Shown in pieces: positions 8,742-17,657 of a stretch of 64,000 bases of DNA (positions are counted from its first letter, which is position 1; every line of letters starts with the position of its first letter). Under the pieces are notes generated by a model, which did no database searches, was not told where the DNA came from, and saw nothing but the letters and a program-made list of their open reading frames with translations. The DNA comes from Edaphobacter bradus. Its GTDB lineage: Bacteria; Acidobacteriota; Terriglobia; Terriglobales; Acidobacteriaceae. The stretch is from contig NZ_JAGSYF010000001.1 of assembly GCF_025685645.1 (NCBI RefSeq), forward strand, positions 682,001 to 746,000. The letters run 5' to 3'. Position numbers and translations under genes: made by a program.

Positions 8742-9131
8742 CTAGCGCGAGAGCAGCGCCACCCCGACGCCGACAAACAGCGCCGCCAGCCAGCGCCTTT
8801 TGTCAACGTTCTCATGAAGAAAGATCTTCGCAGCCGCCGCGTTGCCGATGAAGGTCAGCGAGGCGCTCGCGGGGGCGGCAAGTGAAACATCCACTTTGCT
8901 AAGGGTGAACAGCAGCGAAAAGAAGCTCAAGGCCATCGCGAAGACTCCCAGCAGAAACATCCCATTGCCGGTTACGGCCTTGATGGCTCCTGCCAGTCCC
9001 GACTGCTCACGGATGACGTCGAGGTCGCCGATGCGTCGCATTGCTCCTGCGGTGAGGACGTCTCCCGCAATCGCCGTAACTGCTACTGCCACAATGGTGG
9101 CCCACGTCTCGAAGGTTCCTGCGTGGGTCAT
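8742..9131 (-). CDS. Half-size DMT/EamA-type transporter, second of a pair
   Basis: 129 aa with four hydrophobic helices and the sequence LGVFAMALSFFSLLFTLSKVDVSLAAPASASLTFIGN, typical of four-helix EamA/SMR-like drug-metabolite transporters (ArnE/ArnF shape). ATG overlaps the upstream partner's stop (ATGA), so the two are made together and probably form a heterodimer. The position between hpnE and hpnJ suggests a role with a lipid-linked or sugar substrate of hopanoid metabolism; this is inference only. Confidence 0.8.
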   Translation of the reverse strand: MTHAGTFETWATIVAVAVTAIAGDVLTAGAMRRIGDLDVIREQSGLAGAIKAVTGNGMFLLGVFAMALSFFSLLFTLSKVDVSLAAPASASLTFIGNAAAAKIFLHENVDKRRWLAALFVGVGVALLSR

Positions 9132-9574
9132 TTTGCCTCCCTTACAGGTTGAGGATGCTCGGTGAGCGATGGCCCGTTGGCGACGAAGCCGACGCCGCAG
9201 ACGATCATAAGAATTCCCACCCAGCGGTACACAGAGATGTGCTCATGCAGCCAGAACCGCGAGAGCAGCGCCACCACGACATACCCGAACGCCGTGGAGG
9301 GCAGCACAAACGTCAGATCGGCCCAGCTCAGCGCCGTCAGATAGCTCGCGAAAAAACCGAGCAGCAACAGGATCCCGCTGATGACCCACGGATTTCTTAG
9401 AGCGAGGAGCAGCATCCCAAGATGGTGCAGCGAGACAGAGCCCACCTGCGCCATGCCATGTGACAGCAGGGTATCGCCGACCGACGCGGTGAGCATGACA
9501 GCCAGTAGGATAAGGTAACGCTGCGGGGTAAGGGTGTGCTTCATCTCTTCAATCAACTCACGCGGTAATCGCAC
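9128..9574 (-). CDS. Half-size DMT/EamA-type transporter, first of a pair
   Basis: 148 aa from the GTG at 9574; an ATG at 9544 would give 138 aa. Four hydrophobic helices are visible (LILLAVMLTASVGDTLL; WVISGILLLLGFFASYLTALSW; FVLPSTAFGYVVVALLSRF; WVGILMIVCGVGFVA). The HEHISVYRWVGILMIVCGV end is the usual last helix of EamA-like proteins. It overlaps its partner by 4 bp. The hpnJ terminator lies just upstream, so this pair needs its own promoter or read-through. Confidence 0.8.
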   Translation of the reverse strand: MRLPRELIEEMKHTLTPQRYLILLAVMLTASVGDTLLSHGMAQVGSVSLHHLGMLLLALRNPWVISGILLLLGFFASYLTALSWADLTFVLPSTAFGYVVVALLSRFWLHEHISVYRWVGILMIVCGVGFVANGPSLTEHPQPVREAK

Positions 9575-9588
9575 TGATTGCCGCTCAG

Positions 9589-9621
9589 CAAAAAGCGGTC
9601 AGCATTGCTATGCTGACCGCT
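9589..9621 (-). terminator. Rho-independent terminator after hpnJ
   Basis: A perfect 12-bp inverted repeat (AGCGGTCAGCAT / ATGCTGACCGCT) with a 4-base loop. Read on the minus strand it is followed by TTTTT. It lies 18 bp past the hpnJ stop, as expected for termination of hpnJ. Confidence 0.88.
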
Positions 9622-9639
9622 CGGGATTTTCGCCTGATA

Positions 9640-11118
9640 TCAGGCGTTCATACTTACGGATTCCTGCTGCTTCAACGCGTTCTCTTCGCGCTTGGCGCGG
9701 GCCGCCTTGTTGCGCTGGGCGCGGAGCTTCATGAAGGACTTTGCCTCGACGTACAGCCGCGGAATGTCGCGGTTGACAATGGCCTTCCAGACCACGCGGA
9801 ACGCAGCCTTGGGACGGAAGTAGTACTCGTCGTAAAACTTGTGCACCATCTCCATCACGTACTCGGTGGGCAAGCCGGGGTACTCGATGTGTGCCATCTG
9901 GTGTCCTCCGCCGTCCTCCATCTTCTCGTTGGTGATGAAGTTGTTCCTCTTGGCGAAGTCGTAGAACTCCGTGCCAGGGTAGGCATGGGCGACCGAGACC
10001 TGGATAGTCTCGCAGTCCAGCGTCTTGGCGAAGTTGATGGTGTTGCGGATCGATTCCTTCGTCTCACCCGGCAGGCCGAGGATGAAGTCGGCATGGATGA
10101 TGAGGCCGAGGTCGTGGCAGTCCTTCACGAAGTCGCGCGCACGCTCGATCGTCGCACCCTTCTTGATGTTCTTGAGGATCTGGGGGTCGCCCGACTCGAA
10201 GCCCACGATCAGCAGCCGGCAGCCGGCCTCCTTCATCGCCTTCAGGGTCTCGCGGTCAGTAGTGACGCGCGAGGTGCAGGACCAGGTCAGGCCGAGGGGC
10301 TTCAGCTTGGCGCAGAGCTCGATGGTGCGGGCCTTCTGGATGTTGAAGGTGTCGTCGTCGAAGAAGAACTCCTTCACGTGAGGGAAGAGCTTCTTCGCGT
10401 GCGCCATCTCGGCTGCCACGTCATCTGTAGACCGCTTGCGCCACGCGTGGCCCGAGAGCGTCTGCGGCCAGAGGCAGAACGTGCACTGTGCCGGGCAGCC
10501 GCGCGTCGAGTAGAGCGAGACGTAGGGGTGCAGTAGGAACGGCACGTTGTACTTCGTGACGTCCATGTCGCGCGCGTAGATGTCGGTCACCCACGGCATC
10601 GCGTCCAGGTCCTCGACCTGCGGGCGGTCGGGGTTGTGTTGGATGACCCCGCTCGCGTCCTTGTAGCTGATGCCCAGGATCTCGTTCAACGGCTTGCCGT
10701 TTGCGTACTCCACCACGGAGAAGTCGAACTCGCGGCGGCAGACGAAGTCGATGACGGAGCACTCGTTCAAGGCGCGATCCGGGTCGGTCGTCACCGGAGG
10801 CCCGACAAAGGCGATCTTGATCGTCGGGTTGGCGCGCTTGATGGCCTGCGCCAGCGCGTGGTCGCCGCTCCAGCCCACCGTGGAGGTGAACAGCACGAGA
10901 AACTCGTAGCCCTTGGCTATCTCTATGGTCTCTTCGGCCGAGACGTGGTGCGGAGGCGCGTCGAGCAGCCGCGACCCCTCCAGCATGCCGGCGGGGTAGG
11001 CCAGCCACACAGGGTACCAGTAGGACTCGATCTCGCGCGTCGCGGGCCATCGAGAGCTGGCGCCGCCATCAAAATTTTCAAAGGAAGGTGGATTCAGGAA
11101 AAGTGTTTTGAGGGGCAT
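9640..11118 (-). CDS. hpnJ: Hopanoid biosynthesis radical SAM protein HpnJ
   Basis: 492 aa. The N-terminal half is a cobalamin-binding-like domain (LFLNPPSFENFDGGASSRW at the start, then a Rossmann-like fold). It is followed by a radical SAM domain with the cluster motif C208-x3-C212-x2-C215 in RGCPAQCTFCLWPQT. LNPPSFE-FDGG and CLWPQT are characteristic of HpnJ. In Burkholderia, HpnJ is required for the ring contraction giving bacteriohopanetetrol cyclitol ether, so this organism may make side-chain-modified hopanoids. It is transcribed alone, ending at a strong terminator. Confidence 0.93.
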   Translation of the reverse strand: MPLKTLFLNPPSFENFDGGASSRWPATREIESYWYPVWLAYPAGMLEGSRLLDAPPHHVSAEETIEIAKGYEFLVLFTSTVGWSGDHALAQAIKRANPTIKIAFVGPPVTTDPDRALNECSVIDFVCRREFDFSVVEYANGKPLNEILGISYKDASGVIQHNPDRPQVEDLDAMPWVTDIYARDMDVTKYNVPFLLHPYVSLYSTRGCPAQCTFCLWPQTLSGHAWRKRSTDDVAAEMAHAKKLFPHVKEFFFDDDTFNIQKARTIELCAKLKPLGLTWSCTSRVTTDRETLKAMKEAGCRLLIVGFESGDPQILKNIKKGATIERARDFVKDCHDLGLIIHADFILGLPGETKESIRNTINFAKTLDCETIQVSVAHAYPGTEFYDFAKRNNFITNEKMEDGGGHQMAHIEYPGLPTEYVMEMVHKFYDEYYFRPKAAFRVVWKAIVNRDIPRLYVEAKSFMKLRAQRNKAARAKREENALKQQESVSMNA

Positions 11119-11225
11119 GATTTATAGCTCAAGTTTACCATTTTAGTCGCGATTGCCGGGGGCTTTTTCCAGGGTTCCGCCAAAGGTGCGCGAACTGCGC
11201 GTGCGGCGGCAAATGCCTGTTTTGT

Positions 11226-12614
11226 TTAGGGATGCGGAGACGTGACCTGCTGCAGTTGGGCGGTCATCTTGAGCCAGGGCTCAAGGTCTCCGGTCTGGCG
11301 CAGCAGATTGATCTCCACCTGTCGCATCTCGAAGTTCGTGTTGAGAACCGTCAGAAACTTCTCCCGCTCTGCAATTCGCGTGTTCTGCTCGTCCTTCGGT
11401 GTCATCTGCGGCTCCGAGAAATTACCACTGCCGGCCTGCAACCGCACCCGCATCATATCGAGCTGCTGCTGTGCGAGTTGTTGATCAAGATTTGCGACCT
11501 CCGCCCGCGCCCGCAGCTCCTCGGTGGAGCGCCGCACTCTCTTCTGACCGTCGAGAAACTGGTCGCGCACCAAGTCCGCATCAAGCTTTGCCCGGACGGC
11601 ATCCGCCGCCGATTCACGCGCCTTGGCCTTGTGCACCATGTCGAACACAGGAAGCGTGATCTGGATACCGATGCCGGCATTGTTGTGCTGGAAGTTCCGG
11701 TAATAGAGGTCGTAGTTATTGATCTTGGAAAACCGGTTGTACTGTGCGGCAAAGTAGATCTGTGGGCGCCACAGATATCGGGAATCTCCGAACGCGATCT
11801 CCTGCTTGGCATGTGCAACCGCGTAGGCCGACTCGACGGCGGGGCTGTACGGCGGTGGAGCATCTCCCCTGGGATCCGCCGCTGGCTCCGGGAACGCCGG
11901 AACGCTGCTGGGAACCACAGTGAGACCCTGCGCGGGCAGCCCCGTGAGCCGCCCGAGATGTTCCTGGTCTGCGACCAACTCATCTTCAGCGCGCAGTTGC
12001 GCCAGATGAATCTGCGCTGCTGTCAGGCGAGCCGTCGTCAGATCGATGGGGGTATCCTGTCCAGCGTCTAGCCGCTGCTGGACGATGGTGACCAACTTCG
12101 CCGCGTAACCCGATTCATCCTGCAACGCGCTCTGCCGCTGCTGGTCGCGATCGACCGCGAGGTAGGTTACAGCGGCATCCTCCGCAACCGCCAGCCGTGC
12201 GTCCCGCAGCGCAAGGTTGGCCGCGTTCAACGAAGCACGCGCCGCGCGGATGTAATCATGCTGGGAAAAGTTGAAGAGCAGCGACTGCGAGTTGACGTTG
12301 AAGACCGAGGGCTGTCCGACCGGAAACCCATAGGAGTATCCCAGGCCCGATCCGCCCACCAGAGTCGGAATGTAGGCGTCCTGGGACTCTTCCAGAACCG
12401 CTCGCGCCTTGTCGACCTCTACCTGCGCCAGTTTGACCTTCAGGCTGCTTCGCAGAGCGAGATCCACGGCTGTAGTGAACGAGATCTGTGCCACAGCAGG
12501 CACGCCCGCCAGGACAAGAGCGCATCCTGCAACCAGTAGACGGAGACGGCGAGGCATACGTGCTGAGAGGCTCCTGCGAGATCGGCTTGAGACCATGGTA
12601 TCCCTTTTTCTCAT
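11226..12614 (-). CDS. TolC-family outer-membrane efflux protein
   Basis: 462 aa. A basic N-terminus and a signal peptide (about 20-42, LRLLVAGCALVLAGVPAVAQ) precede two tandem TolC repeats. The repeats are rich in long helices (for example LALRSSLKVKLAQVEVDKARAVLEE and the ARESAADAVRAKLDADLVRDQ region). It forms a trimeric channel through the outer membrane and periplasm. It is last in a three-gene operon: the start ATG overlaps the TPR gene stop by 4 bp, and the adaptor gene is further upstream. No inner-membrane pump gene is adjacent. Confidence 0.88.
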   Translation of the reverse strand: MRKRDTMVSSRSRRSLSARMPRRLRLLVAGCALVLAGVPAVAQISFTTAVDLALRSSLKVKLAQVEVDKARAVLEESQDAYIPTLVGGSGLGYSYGFPVGQPSVFNVNSQSLLFNFSQHDYIRAARASLNAANLALRDARLAVAEDAAVTYLAVDRDQQRQSALQDESGYAAKLVTIVQQRLDAGQDTPIDLTTARLTAAQIHLAQLRAEDELVADQEHLGRLTGLPAQGLTVVPSSVPAFPEPAADPRGDAPPPYSPAVESAYAVAHAKQEIAFGDSRYLWRPQIYFAAQYNRFSKINNYDLYYRNFQHNNAGIGIQITLPVFDMVHKAKARESAADAVRAKLDADLVRDQFLDGQKRVRRSTEELRARAEVANLDQQLAQQQLDMMRVRLQAGSGNFSEPQMTPKDEQNTRIAEREKFLTVLNTNFEMRQVEINLLRQTGDLEPWLKMTAQLQQVTSPHP

Positions 12615-13594
12615 GTCCCCTGCATTGCCTTGCGCGCTGGAGCATAGTTTGGTGCCAGCGCAACTGCAGCCGCATACTCACGCTGCGCGCCTGCCGCATC
12701 GCCGCGCTGCCGCAGAAGGTCGCCAAGCTGTACGTGTACCTTGAAGGCTGGCGCATCTTCAGACTTCGCCGGGGAAGCAAGATACGCTCTCAGCGCGCGC
12801 TCGGCAATGTCGGGCGAGCGGTGCAGCGTAGTCAGGATGCCGGCCGCATCTACCAGCGACGCATTCTTTGCACGGTTCGCCTGAATGCTTGCCTGGACCG
12901 TGGCGGCTGCTTTGTCTGCCTGCTTCTGCTCCTCGTAAAACTGGCTCAGATCGATGTACGCCTCCGGCGTTCTGCCCGCCGCGACTGCTCTCATGAACTC
13001 TGTCTCTGCCGTTGCGTTGTCATTCTTCTTCTCGGCAATCAGGGCCAGCAACCGGTGCGTTTTTTCTACCGACTGAGGCTGCAGTTGTGCCACAAGCGCC
13101 TGCGCCTTATCCAGGCCGCCACCCACAATCGACGGCGCCCGGACATAAAACTCGCCGAGCGCGCTCATCGCCTCGACGTTTGCCGGATCCAGTTGCACCG
13201 CCCATTCGAAAGCAACGCGGACTTTTTTCGCGATTGAGAAGGCGCTTAGCATATTCACCTGCGAGGCCTTGAGGCCATAGGCGCGCCCGAGCCAAAACTG
13301 ATACTCGCTGCTCGATGGGGCATTCGATGCCGCCAACTCGCACTCGTGTACGGCGTCGTCTCCCATATCCTGCGCGTAGTATGCCCGGCACAGCAGCAGA
13401 TGAGCATTTGCGTCGTCCGGCTGTGCCGCAAGGACCTGCCGCAACGTGGTTTGGGCTTCGTCAATCCGGCCCTGTTTCAGCAGTTCTTCTGCAGGTGGGT
13501 CCGCGGCGAACAACCGACAGACGCCTGTGAAGAAAGCGAAGGCAACCAGTGCAGAGCGAATCGGGTGCAAGCGCCTCGTGACAGACATGTTCAT
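12611..13594 (-). CDS. Tetratricopeptide-repeat protein, exported
   Basis: 327 aa. It has a signal peptide (SALVAFAFFTGVCRLFAAD, about 13-31) and then consecutive TPR units, for example EELLKQGRIDEAQTTLRQVLAAQPDDANAH (about 37-66) and a last one at QLGDLLRQRGDAAGAQREYAAAVALAPNYA. TPRs are protein-protein scaffolds. It overlaps both neighbours by 4 bp, so it is co-translated with the adaptor and TolC and probably acts in the periplasm with that complex. Confidence 0.82.
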   Translation of the reverse strand: MNMSVTRRLHPIRSALVAFAFFTGVCRLFAADPPAEELLKQGRIDEAQTTLRQVLAAQPDDANAHLLLCRAYYAQDMGDDAVHECELAASNAPSSSEYQFWLGRAYGLKASQVNMLSAFSIAKKVRVAFEWAVQLDPANVEAMSALGEFYVRAPSIVGGGLDKAQALVAQLQPQSVEKTHRLLALIAEKKNDNATAETEFMRAVAAGRTPEAYIDLSQFYEEQKQADKAAATVQASIQANRAKNASLVDAAGILTTLHRSPDIAERALRAYLASPAKSEDAPAFKVHVQLGDLLRQRGDAAGAQREYAAAVALAPNYAPARKAMQGT

Positions 13595-14832
13595 TCGACG
13601 ACTTTAACGGCGAGACCGTTGGACAGATCGCGGTTGCTCGTCGCCCCCAGCGCCACAGTATCCTTCTCCGTCAGGCCTTCCACAATCTCGACACGCGTCA
13701 AATTGAGCGCGCCCACCTGAACCGGCGTCCGCACGAGATTGTCGTCGATCACGCGGAAGACAAAGTCGTTTGAGCCCTCCGTATGGAGGGCCTCGCGAGG
13801 CACGCTCAGCACGTTGAAGCGCTGCTGCGTCGTTACCGTAACCGTCACATTCGTGTTCGGAAGCAGATCGCCGTGGGCGTCATCGACGGCAATAATGCAC
13901 TCGCCGACATTCCGCGTACCGTAGGTGATCACCGTCGAAGGAGCCCGGCTGATGTGGCCGTGCCATGCCTGATTCGGCTTGGCGTCCCAGACAATCTTGA
14001 CCGCCTGCCCCACCGCCAGTTTGCCGATCTCCGGCTCGTCGAAGTATGCCCTGACCTGAATACGATTCAGGTCAGCCACATCCATCAGGTCCTCGCCAGC
14101 TGGCACAAAGTCGTACGTCGATACCGGGATCGAATAGACGGTACCAGAAAGGGGAGAGCGGACATTCGCCGCGTCATAGCCGGACTGCGCTGCGACTACC
14201 CCTGCCTTGGCATCCGAGACCTGTGCCGCGGCCCGGGCGCGGTCTGAGTCGCTGTACCGCTGGGTGCTTCTCGCCTGAGCGTTCTGGAGTGCGGAGTTAG
14301 CCACGTCCAGGCGCTGTTGTGCTGCCGCGACCTCACCCGCCGACGCCGCTCCCGTCCGTTGGAGCTCCTTCAGGGTGGCAAGGCTTCTGGCCGCCTGCTG
14401 CTGCTGCAACTGCGCCCGGGCCAGGTCCCCGGCCAGGGCAATTCGTTCATCCTGCGTTCCCCCCTGATCGAGGTCGTGCAGGTTAGACTCCGCCGTCCGA
14501 AGCGTTGTGCGGGCCGTGGCAAGTCGCGAGACCGTATCCGAGTCCTGCATCCTCACCAACAGATCGCCCTTCCTGACCTTCTGGCCGACCTCGACATAAA
14601 TCTTCGCGATCGTGCCTGGCCCTGGTGCATGCGCCTGAAACTCCTCAATCGGCTCCACGCGACCGTTGGTCGGGATCGTGGTCGTCAGGTTCTGGTGCGT
14701 TACCGGTGATACTCGAACCTCGACGCGGTCCCGCGTAAACGAGCGGATCGCAACGACGCCAACAATGGCGGCCGCTAGCACAATACCCGCCAGCACAATT
14801 GGATTGAGCCGTCTTGTTTCAGTCGTTGGCAT
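13591..14832 (-). CDS. Efflux periplasmic adaptor (membrane fusion protein)
   Basis: 413 aa. One N-terminal membrane anchor (about 11-29, IVLAGIVLAAAIVGVVAIR) is followed by a biotinyl-lipoyl-like hairpin (GRVEPIEEFQAHAPGPGTI...VGQKVRKGDLLV), a long coiled coil (about 105-220), and beta-barrel and membrane-proximal domains. The sequence is MacA/HlyD-like. Such adaptors bridge a pump to TolC; here the pump is missing from the operon and must be elsewhere. First gene of the operon. Confidence 0.88.
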   Translation of the reverse strand: MPTTETRRLNPIVLAGIVLAAAIVGVVAIRSFTRDRVEVRVSPVTHQNLTTTIPTNGRVEPIEEFQAHAPGPGTIAKIYVEVGQKVRKGDLLVRMQDSDTVSRLATARTTLRTAESNLHDLDQGGTQDERIALAGDLARAQLQQQQAARSLATLKELQRTGAASAGEVAAAQQRLDVANSALQNAQARSTQRYSDSDRARAAAQVSDAKAGVVAAQSGYDAANVRSPLSGTVYSIPVSTYDFVPAGEDLMDVADLNRIQVRAYFDEPEIGKLAVGQAVKIVWDAKPNQAWHGHISRAPSTVITYGTRNVGECIIAVDDAHGDLLPNTNVTVTVTTQQRFNVLSVPREALHTEGSNDFVFRVIDDNLVRTPVQVGALNLTRVEIVEGLTEKDTVALGATSNRDLSNGLAVKVVE

Positions 14833-14938
14833 GTCTACGAAACGTCAGTATATAAGACGCGAAACACTCGAAAACGAAGCGTATGTTTTAGTTCCAGCGG
14901 GTGAACCATACCGCATACGGGGCTTGAGTGGCCCCTGC

Positions 14939-16759
14939 CTATTCCGTTACCCGCAAATCAAGCAGTTCCAGCTCTAATCCAGCGAACCTGGGCTTCGTCT
15001 TTGTGCGCAACCGGTAGGCCACATCCACGCGCGTCCCGGGCTCAAGACCTAGCCTTGAGCACCTCTCCAGCCATTCCGAGCCACGGCTCCAGCCCAGCGC
15101 GCTCAACCGAACGCCATCTGCTTGGAGCTCAAGGCAGATATGCCTTTCTTTGATCGGTCGCGGCGAAGTGGCGAGCGCCACCCCGCATGACACCAGCACT
15201 GGCTCGCGGTTGCCCGCTCCAAACGGCCCGCACCGTGCCAGCCACGCGGCAAACTCCAGCGTCAGTTCTGCAAAGGGTACCTCGACATCACATTCCATCG
15301 GCGGAAACAAGATCTGCTCCGTCAACTGCGAGGCTCCATACAGCCGCATCTGCTCGCGCAACGTCTCTACGCGCTCCGACGGCATCGAAAACCCCACCGC
15401 ATGGGCGTGTCCTCCGAACCGCGTAAATATCCCGCCTTCGGTTTGCATTCCACCGTGAACGGCCGTCAAAGCGTCCAATAGATGAAAGCCCGCCACCGAG
15501 CGCCCCGAGCCGTGCGCATGACCATCCTCGTGCGACAGAACGAGCGCCGGCCTGCCTGTGCGGTCCACCACTCTCGACGCCAGAATCCCCAGCACGCCGC
15601 GATGCCAGTCCGGATCGTCCAGCACGATGCACTCGGCAGGGAACTCGCCCGACTCGCCGCGCAGCGCAGCCAGTCTGTCCTCGATCGCCTTCAGCGCCTC
15701 GGCCTCGGTCGCCCGGCGCTCTTCATTCAGCCGGTTCAGCTTCTGGGCCAGCTCAACGGCACGCTCAACGTCGCGGGTCAGAAACATCTCCACCACGTCG
15801 CTCGCAATGTCCATCCTGCCCGCCGCGTTGATGCGTGGAGCGATCCTGAACCCCACCTCCGTAGCAGTCGGGGACCTGTCCGCCGGAATCTGCGCCACCT
15901 CCATCAGCGCTCGCAGCCCCGGCTGTACGGGGTTCCGGAGCTCCTTCAGTCCCAGCGCCGCGATCACGCGGTTTTCCCCATCGAGCGGCACCGAGTCGGC
16001 AATCGTTGCAATCGCCACCAACTTCAGAAACGACGGAAGCAGAGCCTTCTGCAGCCGTACACGTTCCTCCTCGGTCTGACAGGCAGCCGTCAGAATGGCC
16101 TGTGCAAGCTTGAAGGCAACTCCCGCCCCGCACAGCCACTTGAAGCCGTACTCGCATCCGGGCTGCGCGGGATTCACCACGGCGACAGCCTCCGGAACAC
16201 CCACCGCCTCATCGGGCAGATGGTGGTCCGTCACGATCAGATCAAGTCCCAGCGCCTTCGCCTCCATAGCCGCGGCAAAGGCGCGAATCCCTGTATCCAC
16301 GCTGATCACCAGCCGAACTCCCGCCGCTGCTGCCTGCCCCAGGACTCCCGTCTGCATCCCGTAGCCCTCGCGTATCCGATGGGGAACGTGATAGCTCACC
16401 TTTGCTGGCTTGTCCTTTGGAGCAATGCGCTCGATGGCCGTCTTCAGCAGCACCGTGGCCACTGTGCCGTCCACGTCGTAGTCACCGTAGATGAGGATTG
16501 GCTCGCCGTCGCGCGCAGCCTGCTGCACCCGCGCCACCGCCTCGGGCATCCCGAGCATCTGCATCGGGTCGAGCAGGGAATCGAGCGTTGGATGGAAGAA
16601 TGCATCAACTGCAGCGTCGTCAACGATGCCGCGCAGCACCAGCAGCTCCGCGATAGCCCTCGGACAGCCGGCGCGCACCATAACGCGCTCGACCGCAGCG
16701 CCGTCAGGTTTGCCGATCTTCCAATCCTGCCGGGGTTCTTCCAGGGCCGAGGACATCAT
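14939..16759 (-). CDS. recJ: Single-stranded-DNA-specific exonuclease RecJ
   Basis: 606 aa. DHH phosphoesterase motifs are visible: YGDYDVDGTVATVLL (motif I), the VSVDTGI motif, TDHHLPDE (the DHH triad) and, in the DHHA1 part, RFGGHAHAVGFSM. RecJ is a 5'-3' ssDNA exonuclease of the RecF recombination and mismatch-repair pathways, and length and motif order match the family. The stop lies about 105 bp from the adaptor start; the gene upstream on the same strand is the 155-aa unknown. Confidence 0.94.
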   Translation of the reverse strand: MMSSALEEPRQDWKIGKPDGAAVERVMVRAGCPRAIAELLVLRGIVDDAAVDAFFHPTLDSLLDPMQMLGMPEAVARVQQAARDGEPILIYGDYDVDGTVATVLLKTAIERIAPKDKPAKVSYHVPHRIREGYGMQTGVLGQAAAAGVRLVISVDTGIRAFAAAMEAKALGLDLIVTDHHLPDEAVGVPEAVAVVNPAQPGCEYGFKWLCGAGVAFKLAQAILTAACQTEEERVRLQKALLPSFLKLVAIATIADSVPLDGENRVIAALGLKELRNPVQPGLRALMEVAQIPADRSPTATEVGFRIAPRINAAGRMDIASDVVEMFLTRDVERAVELAQKLNRLNEERRATEAEALKAIEDRLAALRGESGEFPAECIVLDDPDWHRGVLGILASRVVDRTGRPALVLSHEDGHAHGSGRSVAGFHLLDALTAVHGGMQTEGGIFTRFGGHAHAVGFSMPSERVETLREQMRLYGASQLTEQILFPPMECDVEVPFAELTLEFAAWLARCGPFGAGNREPVLVSCGVALATSPRPIKERHICLELQADGVRLSALGWSRGSEWLERCSRLGLEPGTRVDVAYRLRTKTKPRFAGLELELLDLRVTE

Positions 16760-16764
16760 CCCGC

Positions 16765-17229
16765 CTACTCGTCGATGTCGTGGTCGTCCACGACGATTCC
16801 ACCGAGCTCCGAGACCGTCTCCAGCAGGTTCTGGAAGGTGTCATACCAATCCGTCGCCACCTCGAAAAGGAACATCACACCCTGATGCGCGAAGCCTAGT
16901 TGCAGATATCCGATCTTGCCGACGTGCCTCACGAGCCGTTCGGCATCGTCAATCTCCGGGGCTTCATCGTCCGGAAATGTCTGGTCGCGGATCTGGTCCA
17001 GAAGCAGAACGATATCCGACTTCTCGAGCACCACCTCGCTCATCGTGACAAATGGCGCGCCTGCAGCCTTGGCATGTTCTACGAAGTCCTTCCAGCCGTC
17101 CGGACTCTCGTCTTCAAACAGCACCGTGGGCACGTCTTCGGTGACGTAGCCGTTCAGCCGGCGCATGCCATGCCCGGCGATGAACGCCACCATATCGTCT
17201 TTGAGCGAAATAAGATTGTCGTATTGCAT
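16765..17229 (-). CDS. Conserved hypothetical acidic protein
   Basis: 154 aa from ATG (a TTG one codon earlier is possible). It is strongly acidic, ends in VVDDHDIDE and has no membrane segment or signal peptide. It begins YDNLISLKDDMVAFIAGHGMRRLNGYVTEDVP and looks like a small soluble alpha/beta domain. It is 5 bp from recJ and in the same orientation, so the two are probably co-transcribed. Family not recognised and function unknown. Confidence 0.7.
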   Translation of the reverse strand: MQYDNLISLKDDMVAFIAGHGMRRLNGYVTEDVPTVLFEDESPDGWKDFVEHAKAAGAPFVTMSEVVLEKSDIVLLLDQIRDQTFPDDEAPEIDDAERLVRHVGKIGYLQLGFAHQGVMFLFEVATDWYDTFQNLLETVSELGGIVVDDHDIDE

Positions 17230-17378
17230 CAATCAGCTATTGTCTCAAAAAGGCCCGGGCACCGCACCTCGAATCCCCGCCGAATCCCAGCCGCGGCCCG
17301 CGCGAGCCGTCTGCGAATGCACAAGTAGCGTGCAGCCATGGGCTTACGAATTGGCGTGATATATTCGATTAAAAGCCA

Positions 17379-17657
17379 ATGATCTTCTCTAAAGATTATG
17401 TAGGGTATCTGGCTCGCCAGACCGTAAAGCACCTCATCGCCGCAAAGATGATCAAGACCGAAAAGCAGGCGCTTCTCGACGAGCGAGTTGCTGCCGCCAT
17501 GGTCGATGAGCTCTCTCTCGAAGACCGCATCAACGATGAGGTTCGCGTCATTCTTGAGGCATTTCAGGACGACATGCGCAAGACCGGCGCCAGCTATCCG
17601 GAGATGTTCAAGAAGGTCAAGAACGAACTGGCCCGCAAGTACAAGGCGGTGCTGTGA
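17379..17657 (+). CDS. DUF507 family protein, first copy
   Basis: 92 aa. The sequence FSKDYVGYLARQTVKHLIAAKMI...VAAAMVDELSLEDRINDEVRVIL is typical of DUF507, a small all-helical family of unknown function. Its C-terminus (EMFKKVKNELARKYKAVL) completes the family length. A second DUF507 gene overlaps its stop. The ATG lies just after an AT-rich stretch (GTGATATATTCGATTAAAAG) that probably holds the promoter. Confidence 0.85.
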   Translation: MIFSKDYVGYLARQTVKHLIAAKMIKTEKQALLDERVAAAMVDELSLEDRINDEVRVILEAFQDDMRKTGASYPEMFKKVKNELARKYKAVL

